64,000 bases of DNA from Rhytidiadelphus loreus. Taxonomy: Eukaryota; Streptophyta; Bryopsida; Hypnales; Hylocomiaceae. The position numbers were made by a program, and so were the translations under genes. Of this stretch, positions 35,655-48,439 are shown piece by piece. Numbering within the stretch: the first letter of the stretch is position 1; every line of letters starts with the position of its first letter. The DNA is taken from NCBI GenBank assembly GCA_947034895.1, contig OX344763.1, positions 72,993,093 to 73,057,092 on the forward strand. The letters are read 5' to 3'. The notes beneath the pieces are model-generated. The model made no database searches. It was not told the DNA's origin and saw only the letters and a list, made by a program, of their open reading frames with translations.

Positions 35655-35722
35655 CAGGGCGTTTGGACGTGACACTAGACGTCCAGAGTCCGTGGACTTT
35701 GACATGTGGATTTCCATATTCT
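35655..35722 (+). repeat. Candidate left terminal repeat of hAT element 2
   Basis: CAGGGCGTTTGGACG begins at 35655 and aligns over about 50 bp with the reverse complement of the sequence ending at 33301, with AGACGTCCAGAGTCCG conserved. The transposase coding sequence begins immediately after it with an internal domain, so the 5' coding part has been deleted. Confidence 0.5.
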
Positions 35723-36086
35723 CCGCCATCGTACAATGCGGTACACACTAAACTACTTGATGTGAAGGAGGCTGTTACAAAAATGGTTAGTAGTCAAACA
35801 AAGAGCTCTATTACCCAATATGGAGCCACTATCTGTTTGGATGGATGGTCAGATACGAATCACCGTCCCTTATTGAATATGATGCTCGTCTGCCCTGCGG
35901 GTGATGTCTTTTGGGGATCAGTTGACACCACAGGAGAGAAGAAAGACATGGCGTATACGGTGAATACAATGGCTACCTATATAGAGTAGGTGGGACCAAG
36001 AAATATTGTCCAATTGTGTACAGACAATGCTTCCGTAATGACAGGGTCAATGCACGAGTTGCAAGCAAGGTATTCCCACATGTATC

Positions 36087-36134
36087 GCAAGGATGTATGC
36101 AAGGATGTATGCAAGGATGTATGCAAGGATGTAT
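36087..36134 (+). repeat. Four tandem copies of a 12-bp unit (GCAAGGATGTAT)
   Basis: Exactly four copies in the transposase coding sequence, adding VCKD-type repeats in one frame or GCMQ in another. A multiple of 12 cannot itself shift the frame, but the switch of reading frame lies in or just before this tract. Confidence 0.85.
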
Positions 36135-36872
36135 CGCACATATATTGGACGTACTTTTGGAAGACTGGGAAAAGGAAAAAAGGATCAAAGATCTAGTGGA
36201 TAAGGTTAGGGCAATTGTGAAGTTTATAAAGAAGTACTACTTAACTTTGGGTCTCTTCCGTAAGTACTCGCCGAAGAAGTCATTGAGACTTCCCGCGGCC
36301 ACACGCTTCGCAGTGCATTTTCTCATGATAGACCGTTTGGTAGAGTGCAAACAAGCGCTTCAATTTGTGGTGGGAGACGAGACGTATATGCCATTTGAGA
36401 ATAGTTTGGTCAATAGGACAAACGGACTCATGACAAGAGAGCATGCTCATAAAGCGCGAGAGGACATAGTTTCGGAAGTGTTTTGGGTGGAATGTGGTAA
36501 TTTCCAGCACATGGTTCTTCCAGTGATCCTTGCTTTGCGCTAGTTCGATGGAAAAATACTAGCAATGCCAAAAGCTTGGATAATAATGAGTAGCCTTCGA
36601 GAGCACGTGTGCACTTTGAAGGAGGCTCCGTTCTTTCTTGATGAGCAGACCGCGACGAAGTTCTTAAAACAATTTGATGCTCGTTGGAAGTTGATGCACC
36701 CAGACCTCCATTATGCAAGAGCATTGTTGAACCCGTATTTGACAGATGTGGAAGAGCTTCATAACAATGGAGAGGCAAAGCGAGCATTGAATCGAGTCAT
36801 CAGAAAATTGAGCGGACCATTGAATGTGGATGAAGATGAAGCAATTGCTGAGTTGACGGAATTTGAAGAGAA

Positions 36873-37579
36873 GGGTAGATGCAAGAAACACCGAACGATT
36901 TAGGGAGCGTTTTGCCAAAACTGCGTTTTTTCTACCTAATACTGCTAGTACTCATAGTACTACAAAACGGAGCAATCTCAACTGTTGATCCGAAAAATCA
37001 ACGGCCAGTAGTACTTTTGAATACTTAATAATACTAAAATAGTACTCTTTAAAAAAATGACAGTTTGTCTCAAAAAGTAGATAAAATTAAGTCTAAATTA
37101 ATAATAACTAGAAAATCATGAATAAAAAAAAACTAAAAATTGGCCATTTGTAGAGACTTGATAGTGATTACATTTCACCAAAATCTAAAAATTGAAACCA
37201 TCATAAATGTTTGGAGCGCTATGGGCAAGGGACCCCTATTTGCATGCATGTTGAGGACAAAGAATTGTGTTTTTTTGAATGCCCTTCTATTGTGGCAATA
37301 GCCCACAACAATCCTAGATGTACATCATCATTTTTGGATGCTCCACAGTACTAAAAACCCCTAAAACGCAAAGTGTGACAAATTAGGTAAATTACAATTT
37401 AATTGAAGGATTTTTTTTCAAAATTTCTCAAAAGTAAGGAATCTGAGGACTTCCAAGTTAGCCATCTCCAATATTAAATTTCAAGTACATGGACTTCATT
37501 TTCCAAAAGATATGGCAAATGGCATCTCTGTCATTCCAATTGTGACGTCAAATAGTACCGATGTTTCTTGCATTCACCC
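36873..37579. mobile_element. 707-bp MITE (family M1, copy A) inside the hAT gene
   Basis: Terminal repeats GGGTAGATGCAAGAAA (left) and TTTCTTGCATTCACCC (right) match in 14 of 16 positions. Joining the flanks with one copy of the AGAA or AGAAG duplication restores Phe-Glu-Glu-Lys-Ser-Gly-Pro-Phe of the transposase. Its interior is AT-rich and non-coding. A shorter relative lies at 56092-56485. Confidence 0.85.
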
Positions 37580-39116
37580 AGAAGTCGGGTCCTTTTGATC
37601 CATTACAAGAGGCTCTAGATGTTACTCGATGTAACTTGTTGCCTCATCAATGGTGGAATCGTGTGGGTGGGAACGCTCTTCCAAAAATAGCAAAGAGAGT
37701 TTTGTCTCTGACATGCTCAGCATCATCTTGTGAAAGAAATTGGAGCATGTATTCGTTTGTACACGATAAAGTGCGTAATCGCCTAGCCACAAAGAAGGCT
37801 GAGATGTTGGTGTATATCTACACCAACAACAAATTGGAACGTGAAAAGCAAGGACACAATCCAACACTATTCTACGAAAAATACTTTGTAGATGGAGATA
37901 TAGATGAAGAAAATGAGGAATCATATTCTTCAGGGGACGAAGATGAAGTTAGGTTTAGAGATTTGAGAGAAGAACAGAGATGTGTGGTAGTAGAGGAACA
38001 CCTCCGTGGAAATAGGTGGGCTGGTATGGTGCCCCATATAGGTAGTCCTCCACGAGGACGATACCACAACACGTTCATGGGTGATGATGATGGACTTATC
38101 TCTCCAGAGGCGGAGCATCAACGCAGAGACAAAGCCCTTCATGTGTCAGTTTAGGATGCATTTCCGGTAATCAATCCAGACCCAACGAGGGAAAGAACTC
38201 CTGATGACAACAATGAAGGTGTTGATATTCCAGTGGCAGATGAAGTGGAGCTTGTAAGGTCTCCAGTTGCCACATGTTTGTCGCCTAGTATGCCAATGAA
38301 CCTCCAAAGTGGTGCACGAGTTAATGTACAGGGTGAAAGGCAAGAAGAGGTGTTGCATATTGAAGAGGTACCTGTAGTTCGTCCAAGTTTAGCACCATCC
38401 AACAACCCGTTGCAACAGAAACTAGGGTGTACGATTCAGATGCGCCATTGCAAGTGGTATTTAACGAGACCCGTACCTGTGGGTCCAATTGCCCTGCAAG
38501 TGTAGACATTGCCACAACATCGAGGATTGTACCAACTCTTCTAACAAGGTCGCCGACACATAATGATTTACGACAGATCATTGATGAAGGAGTGCATGGC
38601 TCAGCTCACCCTAAACCTACTCCAATCTCATTGATGTCAGGCCCTAAAGAATCATCCAAGTGATCGTGTGAACACTCCAAATGAGGAAATAAACGAACCC
38701 GCAAGACGCAGGACAGAGTGACATGGAACCCCAAGCGTCAAAACCATGCTATCCATCCATTTGTCATTGGAGAACGAAATTCCACTCGAAATCCTTGGCC
38801 ATCAAGCATTGCAGCGAGAGCAGAGCGTCAACATATTGGGTAGCAGGCACTTGAGCGACCGACTGGACCTATTATCAATGGAACCACTGATGCATCGAGG
38901 CCGACAAAACGATTAGTGCTAGCCGAAGGTGTTGGCGGTTTAGAAACGCAAGTGCGAAATTTGAACTTCAAGGTCGAACGTGAGGTGATCCTTCAATCTA
39001 TAAGTAGAGAAGATGATGAAAACGAGGTCTCAGGAGCTAGTGACAATAGTGGGCCACATGAAGACACTGACCCTGATGTAAATGAAGCGGAAAGCGATTC
39101 TACCTTCACAATGTAA

Positions 39117-39624
39117 TGTGTTGCATTATAGATGTGGAGGCCTTCAAATAGTACTATAAGGATTTAACATCAATGCCTTGTAGTGAAGATTTGTTGCCAA
39201 AGCTTGTAGTGAAATAGCTAGATTTTGAATTTTGTGTAGTCCATCACTTGGCTTCGCAAAGTCAGGAAGATTGTAAGAGGTACTTTGGTGTTGACGATAA
39301 TGATTAATGAAGGTATCCGTAGTTTTTGCAAACAAGTGTGCAATTTCAAATAGAAGTGGTCCTCGTACTCAATTGTGAAGATCATCCCTATGTATGTACG
39401 CAGTTCCATTTAAATTAATATGATTATTGTGCTTGTTTTTATAATTATTATATTTAGGCTTATGATTTGATTGTCCTATGATATGTCATTACATTATACC
39501 AGTTCATTTGCTTTGGTATGTACCGAGCACATAATTCAATGCTTATATATTGTCGTGGAATGTGTTGGTTGAAGAATAAATATTGGAAATAAAATATTGT
39601 GGGGGCCCCAAACTTGTAGCCAGG
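39117..39624. other. AT-rich spacer without a gene
   Basis: No domain or repeat recognised between the hAT tail and the minisatellite. Confidence 0.6.
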
Positions 39625-39774
39625 TCGCCCATGAATTTGGACCCACGATCGCCCTGGATTTTGGATCCGCGGTTGCTCTAGATTTTGAACCCATGGTTGC
39701 CCTGGATTTTGGACCCGCGGTCGCCTTGGATTTTGGACCCGCAGTCGCCTTGGATTTCGGACCCGCAGTCGCCC
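39625..39774. repeat. 24-bp GC-rich minisatellite, six copies
   Basis: Unit TCGCCYTGGATTTTGGACCC plus GCRG, six copies plus a partial. In one frame it encodes the repeat ALDFGPAV, and a different GTCGCCCCTACCC-type repeat continues to about 39830. It lies 220-430 bp upstream of the large ORF that begins near 40053. Confidence 0.85.
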
Positions 39775-40052
39775 TATTCCTGGTCGCCCCCTACCCGTGG
39801 TCGCCCCTACCCGCAGTCGCCCCTCAGGAAGCACGCCACGTCACAGCCATGTAGGACAGTCCGTTTTACTAAGGGGTAAAAAAATTTGAAATCCAAAATC
39901 CGTACACGACAACAATAACCGCCCATACTCGACAATTCGACATGCGACATGCGACGTCTATTAGACACAAAAACCCGAAATTTTGTCAGACAAGACAACC
40001 TTGCGAATTGCCTGCAAACGTGCTTCAAAAGTATTAGAGGCTACAAAACACT

Positions 40053-42704
40053 TTGGAGAAAGCAGGTTTATGGGAGTTCATCAATTTCGAATGGATTGAT
40101 CTAGATATGAAGTTGGTAAAGCAATTTGTCAAAGCAAGTCAATTTGGAGGAAATGACAACGTCATGGTGAATGGTGTCTTAGTACAGTTGAATCCAGATA
40201 CAATTGCCCAAGTATTGAAGGTGCCAAGAGGAGGAGTCAAATTGACTGAGCTTCCAGTGCTTTTGTCAACTGATAAAGCAAAGCTATTTGGCACGGTAGG
40301 AGAAGCAGCCAAAAACTTAGTAGGTTGGGCTTTGACGTTGATTCAACAGGACGAATTGGCAGTATGGATGGTCTTTTTGAACCAGAGGTTGTTCATGGCT
40401 GCCAAAGCTGATGAAGTAGCGGTCATGGCCACTTATACTGCTTGGAAAGTAAGACAAATTGACTAGAGCAGTGTGGTTTATCACCAGATCAAGTTGGAGC
40501 TACAAGCAAATAAGACAAGGAATCCACTCTCTTTGGTGTCCGCGAGTCTCATTTTAGTGATTTGTCAAACAACCATGTTTGGCAAACCTTCTCAACGAGC
40601 AAAACCCATGTCAACTTATCGAGTACCACTAGAACCAGTCGACTCAAAAGGCAAAGCTCTAGAGAGCGAGGTGGTCCCATTCTTGTACAAATTGACAGCC
40701 AGCAATGCTTTAGTGGATACAATTGAACTAGAGGAGTGATACAATTCGCTGCTATCAGAATTTCAAACCCTCCAAGTTCAGATTACTATGGATCAACTAG
40801 AAGTCAAGTCGTTAAAATAGATGGAGGTCATGTTGCGCACCCAGATTAGTCAAATTATTCAAGAACGTGATGAATTGAGCAAACTCTATCAAGATGCCCA
40901 AAATGAAGCTGTGAAGTATAAGCAAGAGCATATCAAATTGATGAAATGCCTAGCTGAGGATCAAAAGAAAATGGAACAATTGACCAAAGCGGCAACCATT
41001 AGTAGAAAGGACAAGGAGAAATTAGAAGCCGAACATACCAAGCTCCGGGACGAATATCGCAAGGCAATGAGACAAGTAAATCAGATGGCTGAAGATGATT
41101 TGTCACCAAAAAGAGAAGTACAGACTCCCAAAGTGAAGAATCTGGAGTATGATGTACGCGTGCTTACCCAATCCAATGAATAACTGCAATAGGAGATGGA
41201 GAAATTAGACGAATTGATTCAATCGTTGCAGCATGCATTATGGCACCTGCAGCGCGAGACCTCACCTACATTTTCCCTTTTCAGATCTTATGTGCTCCAA
41301 AGTGAGGTGTGCCTTAGCGTTCTCGATTTAACTAGAGGTCATGTATTGACAAGGGAGCAATTTGACAATGTTTGGGAGTTGGCAGACCAATTTGAAAATA
41401 TGCAAAATTTGATTTGCGAGATGCTCGTCCAAGCAGATTTGGCGCTGGAGGATTGGACTCTATTATTATACCCAATTGCTGATGTTGGAGCTCCTGCCTT
41501 GTTTTATTACATGAACCTGGAGAAGCAATTAAAGAGCAGAAGACAAATCAATGAGGGTATTACTTGTCCCCGAAAAACTCGACTTGGCGATCATAGAAGA
41601 CAAATTGCCCATGCAGCAGCAAATCTAGAGCTGCGAGCCCACTGGAATACGATGATGGTCAAATTGTTATCCTCCATTAACCCAAACCAGCCAGGTAGTT
41701 TGGAGAATATTCATGAGGTTTTGGCAAGTTGTATTGCTCGAGAAACCATAGTACAGAGAGGGGAATTTTCAAATAGTCATTATACTTTCTCCATCCAGTG
41801 TACTTCGAAGCGATTACAACGAGCAGTGGATGTTTTGGCTCGTGGAAATCTTACCGTGCCTGACCCAAAGCTCAATGCATTGATCAATTTGCCTCCCAAG
41901 ACTTATGTACCAGCATTATGTTTGAAGGTCCAAATGCCAGTATAAGGAAGCAAATTGACTTGTCTCTTTTTGGGAAATTACTATAGGATGTTTAAAGACA
42001 TGACAAGAGAGAGACCTATTCCAAGCTGAGAGGCACTTTGTTGGTTGGTGGAAGATTATGGCGACTCGGTAGAGGAGAATTATCCATGGGACAGAGAATA
42101 TGAATAGATCTCCTCCAAATGGCAAGTTGATCCACTTGCTGCGGTTGTGTCAAATGGTCATTTATGCCCCTGTATGCGAAGGCATAAGTGGAATCCAACA
42201 ATAGTCATTGATACGGTGGAATACAATTGGCCTCAAATTTCTAGTCAATTTGACACTCCTAGTCAGTACGTGCAGGCTTACCATCTGTTCCATGAGGCCT
42301 ATATAACCCACACTGATCCGGTTTGTTTTCGTGTTGCGGTGTTTTGTGATTTCTTCCACCAGATGTGTTCGGAGCATGGAGTGATCATTGATGTTAATCG
42401 ATTTGACAAGACTCGCCCAGAGTTCCACCTACTACTCAAGATTCATTATCAAAGTGCGAAATGACATAGGCTAATTGAAGTGATGGCCATCACACACTTT
42501 TTGTGTGGGCCTCATCTGGCGTTGATCAACAAGTTCACGACAACTCGTTTTTGTGCTATAACTAAGTGGCTAGGTTACTAGCATAATTATAATGAAGAGC
42601 TATTGGAGAGGGATGATGTTGTTCAGAAGGAGTGTGACAAATTGGACAAGAAGCGGAAAGCCGAATATGACAAGAATAGGAACAAGCGGATACGGTTCGA
42701 TTGA
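40053..42704 (+). pseudogene. Large coiled-coil mobile-element-type gene with ten in-frame stops
   Basis: One frame of 884 codons to TGA 42702-42704. Internal stops are at 40464, 40737, 40818, 41181, 41190, 41943, 42027, 42105, 42462 and 42579 and there is no frameshift; five are TAG, three TGA and two TAA. The N-terminal part has VNGVLVQLNPDTIAQVLKVP, reminiscent of plant transposon-associated proteins of the type that begin with a globular, Leu-rich domain. A coiled coil (about 40830-41230) follows, then a helical C-terminal region with Trp- and Cys-containing motifs (for example FCDFFHQMC) and a Lys-rich end. The true start is uncertain because the first residues in frame are Leu and the next upstream stop is close (40035). 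No known domain is certain. CAAATTG motifs are frequent in it, as in its 3' flank. Confidence 0.6.
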
Positions 42705-45700
42705 CGAGGACGCCAATCAGACTAAGTCCGGGGCTATGTAGTTCTAATTTTTGAAATTTTTTGGTTTACTTGCCTTTGTAAATGTAAATGCAATAAGTAA
42801 AGAGTCTATTTCCCATTATAGTGTGTCAATTAGATGGGTATTGTATGTGAAAGGCTAAATGGTAGAAATTAGATATGAACAAGGCTAATAGACTAGGATT
42901 CAAAGCAAGGCAAGTAGATAGTCATGAATTTCAATTTGAACAGATGCCACCTTTCAAATGGTCTTTTTGGGACTATAAGTCCAAATGTCTAGTTGATCTC
43001 TCTCTCTCTCCAGCGTAAAGAAGAGCCAGTGCTAGCTTTTAAAACTCTCAAGCTCTGTATAATTTGTCGAATTTAATATAATATATATTACTATTGGTTT
43101 GTGTAAGCTCACAGGTTGTGAGTAAGTGTGTCCAATTGTTAGGAATTCACAGGTGGTGAAGTTCCTTGTATGAGTTGTATTGGTGTGTGAGTCAATTTGC
43201 AGAGTGTAATTGACTGTCTATTTGCTTGTGTATGCATATGCTTGTGAGAAGTACCAATGTCTAATCATTAATTGTTGTGAGCTAATTGTCTGTGAGTCGT
43301 GGTTGAGCATTGTATATGATTAAGTCAATTAAGTTAAGTCTAGTAGTCTGTGTGGAATTCACTACAAAGCCATAGTTTCTAATCGACAACGTTGAGTTAA
43401 GTGGCAATGGAGTTAGTATAAGCAAGTGTATGTCAAATTAACTGATTGTTTGTTTATGGCCGGGATGGTCAAATTGTTAAGTATTTGAGTCAGCAAGATT
43501 GCATGACTGATTTGAACATGGTTTATGTCGAGTAATACAATTTGCAAGTAGTCAAATTGTCGTGCACATCCTTATGTGATTAAAATTGTTAACAAGTTAA
43601 TCGACTGTGGAATGATCCATTACTGTTTGAACTACACATTGTGAGATTAGTCTAGTTGAAAGTCAAGTGACCGGTTGGATCAAATTGCTGTTAAAAATGA
43701 GTTAATAAACTTGTTGTTCAAATCGACTGCTGGAGGAGTTGAAACCAACCGGAAATCAAATCGACTCAGCGCCGGTCAAGTGGATCCAAAAGACGAATCG
43801 CCATGTGAGTATTTGCAAGCTTAGTCATTCAAATTGGTAAGCAAAGACAATCCTTTAAATTGTTGATTTATAGCACAAGTATGCTTAAGTCAAATTGTTA
43901 GTGCATAAATGAGAATTGGTCTGTTAACATTATGCAAGTACATTAATAACCTTAATTAGAAAAGTGTTCATTGCCGGACAAGTTGTCTTGTGAAGTGAGC
44001 AATAGATGGGTTAAATGGACCGTGTTAAAAGTAACAAGTTGTTGAAGTAAATAGTTTGTCTAATTGTTGATTCATTTCTACAAAAAGAACTAATATACTT
44101 AAGAGCGTATGATTAAGAGAGAAGTGGTTGAAGTGTCTAGTCAATGGAAATAATTCAAAATACTATTACTGAATTAATTGAATGATCCAATAGGCTTAGA
44201 TTAAGTCATGTATTACGAGTTGTCATTAACCTGTGGATCAGAAAAAAAAGACCAGTAGTCTAATTAACAACTGGTCTAAATAATCACTACCTATTGTGAG
44301 TTGTGCTAACAATTCAACCTTTCCGATTAACAAATTGACATATGGTTGTGGCCAAATATACATAATTGATTGATTGTGCAGATGTTACAATTTGGCCAAG
44401 GTTAATCTTGGGGTTAATTAAGTCTAATTGTTTGAGCATGTGTGCAAATAGTATTGAGAAATTAATTAGAGATTGAGTATGTTAAATTGATCATGTCACA
44501 TGTTGTATAAGTCGCATTGGCAAATAATTTAATTTGCATTCCATTCGCAGTAAAAGTTGTAACAATTAGACATGGTATAAGCTAGTAAAACTAAGGTTAA
44601 GACAAGTTGAATTTCGTAGCCAGACCAATTGATTGAGTTACATAGCAAGTAGACAGGAAGTCTAATTGCTTGGTTTAGAGTCTATTTGATCAAGCACCTA
44701 GTACAAAGAACAATGCCGAGACAAGTGGATTGATTTCGAGTGCTTGAAGGCTAGAGATTAATTGACTTAAAAGCTAAAGCAAAAGAATGGCCGATTAAAG
44801 ATAAATCGACCAGAACAGGAAAGAAGTCTAAACTTTTCATACCTTGTATATGGCAAAATTAGATAGAAATATTGATTTGATTTGAGCATGTTAAATTGGA
44901 AATTAGGCTAATAAATATAAAACCGCCTAGTTAAGAGGGAACAAAAAGAGGAAACAATAATTAATAAAATTGTCCCTAAAAGTTTATTTGTACTTCAAAT
45001 ATATAACTTGGCCATTTGAGTAAGTGGTTAGAGCATGCATAAGACAAATTGACCAACACAATGACAATTTGACAAAGAGGATTTGACAAAGAGCCAACTA
45101 CTAGTAAAGGACTGTGACCGCATTCATTGTGTCTATTATACTAGCATTGGTAATGGACTAAGATGATTTGACCTGAGTGTGGATCCTTTTGTTTAAAATC
45201 CTAAAACAAGTTACAAAATCAAGTAGATAAGTATCCAACATACAAAACAAGTGACCTTAGTCACAATATGTTAGACTTATTGACCTTTCCATTGGAAATT
45301 ACCCCTATACTAGTTGTCTTGTGATTTTGATAGATAGACAAAATTTACATTACATTTATATTGCAACGACAATTTGCATACCATATTAATATATTTGATA
45401 TTACATTTTACATTTACTTGTTTGTTAAATACATGGAATTTTTTACATAAAACAATACAACATTTACTAGAAAATGTTCATAATTTGCATGACCCTCATT
45501 TGAATGGAAATTGCTTCTTTGAACTAGTAATTAATTGATTATAGAGCTAAACTAGAGCCCATTTAATTCACTTTTTATACCTTCAAATGCCTAATATCAT
45601 ATTTAGAATGCTCCATTTTCATTTGAATGAATATAGTATTCTTCTCTTTTCATTCATGGTATACATCCATCTTCTCCCTTTTTTTTGCAAAGTATGCCAT

Positions 45701-45931
45701 GAGATTGCCCTTCTCTTGTGTTTTTCACATCTTGTCAACATTTTACTATAGTCCTCAATAACGTTTATAAACTTACTTACATATAAAATCAGTCTACAAC
45801 TTTGTGTGTTGATGTGGAAGTACTATGTTTTTTGGGGATGTTCCAAAAAACATCATTGTGTTTGTATTTATGTCAAATAAAAGATCAACAGTAATGATAG
45901 CATCAACTTGTTTTGATAATAATCTACCAAT
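42705..45931. other. AT-rich flank with scattered CAAATTG / CAATTTG motifs
   Basis: No open gene. Motifs of the type GTCAAATTGT, GACAATTTG and CAAATTGAC are repeated throughout the first 2.6 kb (for example near 43468, 43551, 43892, 45046, 45062), at lower density than at 48440-50360. Confidence 0.55.
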
Positions 45932-46147
45932 CACTAGAAGGAACCAGTGTCAAAGTTGACGGATTTTGTTGGACATCCAATATAACAATTGTTGTTTTTA
46001 TGTCAATAATGATGTCCACTATAACATCTTCATGTTATAGTGGACGTCATTGTTGACATAAAAACAAGGGTTGTTACATAAGATGTCTAACAAAATCCGT
46101 CAACTTCGACATAAGAATACAAAAGAAAACACAGGATCCTTCTAGTG
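45932..46147. mobile_element. 216-bp CACTA-type fold-back MITE with 3-bp AAT duplication
   Basis: Starts CACTAGAAGGAACC and ends GGATCCTTCTAGTG. AAT lies on both sides (45929-45931 and 46148-46150), the 3-bp duplication typical of CACTA elements. Interior arms of about 75 nt with few mismatches fold on themselves around CTTC. It could produce a hairpin RNA. Confidence 0.8.
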
Positions 46148-48439
46148 AATATTCTACACAACATGCACTAAAATCTACCTTTAAAGGCCATCCTCACTCT
46201 AATATCTTGATGTTCTGTAAAACATCCATGTCCATAATCTAACATCCAAAAACTCACAAGTTTCTTATAGTGGCTCAAGGTCATTTAGCACTGGTTAAAA
46301 GTTGTGCTAGTATTGAGTGCTTGGACATCAATGGAAGTCTTGCCAATGTCATCAAATGACACTTGTGGAAGTTAAGTATTGGGAATCTTGGGGAATAGGG
46401 ACCCCCATGACTAGAGTTGGAACCTAACATTGTGGGTGGGTGGCATGTGCAATGTTATAAAATCATGACCTATGGTGTCAACAAGAGTTAAATGCTACAG
46501 AAACACCTGGAATGAGTGTAAGGTGGTAAGTGTCACTAAAGGACATGACAAAGTAGGCTATTCAACCTACTTTTTTAAATTTTATTTTTTGCGTTTCTAT
46601 TGTTAACTCCTAAAGGATCATTGTCCTTTCAAGGGACAAATTAGATTTCAGGCAAGTACTTATGGTCTCAATTTTTGTCATGATTTTTTGAAACTTTTCT
46701 TGAAGATGGAAAAATTGATTATCGTTGTAGAAATATAACTTTTTTTCAATTAGTGCAGAGGATAAAAAGTTATGCCCAAATAAGCTCAAACAAAGAAGAC
46801 TAGGCAACAAAAAAAAAATTCAAAAATTCAAAAATTCAAATTTTTTAATTTTTAATTTTTTTCTCATAGATTATATATTTTTTCTACATGGAAAGCTTTT
46901 ATTCATATCATTTGGATAAGTGATGTGAAAGTTATGGACAATCTTATTTTTCAAACAATCTAAGCATGTTCTTGAAAAAATAATTTGTAGGATTCATTCC
47001 TAAATGCAATTTTTACATTTAAAAAAGAAGTTCTACATGGTCTAGTTTGTTTTCTAGAACAATCTCACCATTGGAATGAGTGCATTTAAATTCCATCTTA
47101 AAGATATTAAAAATTAAAAATTTCCTTCTATCTCAAACCTACTTCTACTTAACAATTTTCTTAAGAACTAAAATTAATTTTTTTGAATTTTTTTCCTCCA
47201 AGACTCTCAATTCAATCCCCCAACATGATAATTTAAACTTCAAAACTCTATAGTGCAAAAAATTCAAGTTAAGAAGGTTCAAAGTCAAATAATCTAGTTG
47301 ATGTGCAAAAAAACTTGTTTTCTTCACTTTAAATGCAATTTATGTGATCGAAATTTTGGAAATTTACTACAAATATTCTCATACTAGTTAGGTATAAGAT
47401 CCTATGGTTAGATGTGCAAAAAGAAATTTCAAATTTTTTTACTCTTTGCAATAGAAATGGCAGTTTTGAAAAAAAATTGGCAAAAAAAAGGCCTTGGTCT
47501 TTTAGAGGTTAATTGAGTTTGTATCTTGCAACATTCTAGAGCTCTAATGATAGTTATTATACTTTTAAAATGTTTTATTTTTTCAAATTAGTTTGTTTTC
47601 AATTCATTTAGAATTCATTTTAGTAACTTGAAATTTGGAGTTTTAATCCAAATGATTAAATTCTACCAAGTGGGGTGATTAATTATGTGCCATTGGTTTC
47701 AAAGTCTACTCTTGTTTTGAAGCCATTAAAAACATGCATTGAAAGTTATTTTCTTAGTTTATATTGAATCATAACTTAAAGCCAACAAACTTAATTTATG
47801 ACTTCAAATCTTATTGTTTATTATTTTGAAACACACTCTTCAATAATTCAATATTACTCTAAGAACATTACTTATTTGTTGAGTGTAAGTTCTTTATATT
47901 TTTGTACTATTTGTACAATTTAGATTACAATAATTTATTTCATTTTTACTAATTATTATGAAATCAAATATTGTTTATTGAATTGAGTGTCACATTAATT
48001 CCAAATTAGAGAATTGTTGAGTATATTAAGGGTAAATGTTATGTGCCATTTAAAACATTGTTTGAGATCAAATACAACAAAACTTTGTCCAATTCAACTT
48101 TAATTGATGGCCATTGAGAGTACATTGGTTGAAACTTAAAAACCTTTAATTCACACTATGTAATCTAGATTTTGGTTTAACCCCAAAACCCAGGACTATA
48201 GTATAGGGGTTCTAATTCTAGGGAATGATCAAATAGTCTAATGTATTGTGGCTGAGGTCACTTGTTTTCTAGAATGATGTAGGATTTACCAACAATTATT
48301 ACACAATTACACAAACAAGGGTAGAGAAATAAGTTTCATTTTTATTCCCAGGGTACAATTTGGTGGTCAGTCCATTAATAATGCTATTGGACACATGAGT
48401 GTAGTCCCAGTCCTGGACTAGTATTCTAGGGGTATTTTC
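46148..48439. other. AT-rich DNA without supported gene
   Basis: Frames are short (all below 70 codons) and low-complexity. Neither GACAAWTTGTC nor another array motif is conspicuous here, so this may be a separate insertion into the motif-rich region. Confidence 0.5.

Larger units (their letters stand above)
35723..39116 (+). pseudogene. Second hAT transposase pseudogene, 5'-truncated, frameshifted, MITE-interrupted
   Basis: It begins inside the DUF659-type region (ICLDGWSDTNHR, then WGSVDTTGE), has a stop at 35987-35989, and shifts from frame 2 to frame 1 near 36016-36135, by a four-fold 12-bp repeat. It continues to an in-frame stop at 36541-36543 and is split by the MITE at 36873-37579. 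It resumes with the hATC motif SSCERNWSMYSF and KVRNRL, then passes another stop (38152-38154) and a frameshift near 38420 into an acidic and basic tail, ending at 39114-39116. Compared with the copy at 18898-22185 it lacks the BED finger. It has indels as well as stops, so it appears older or more damaged. Confidence 0.85.
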
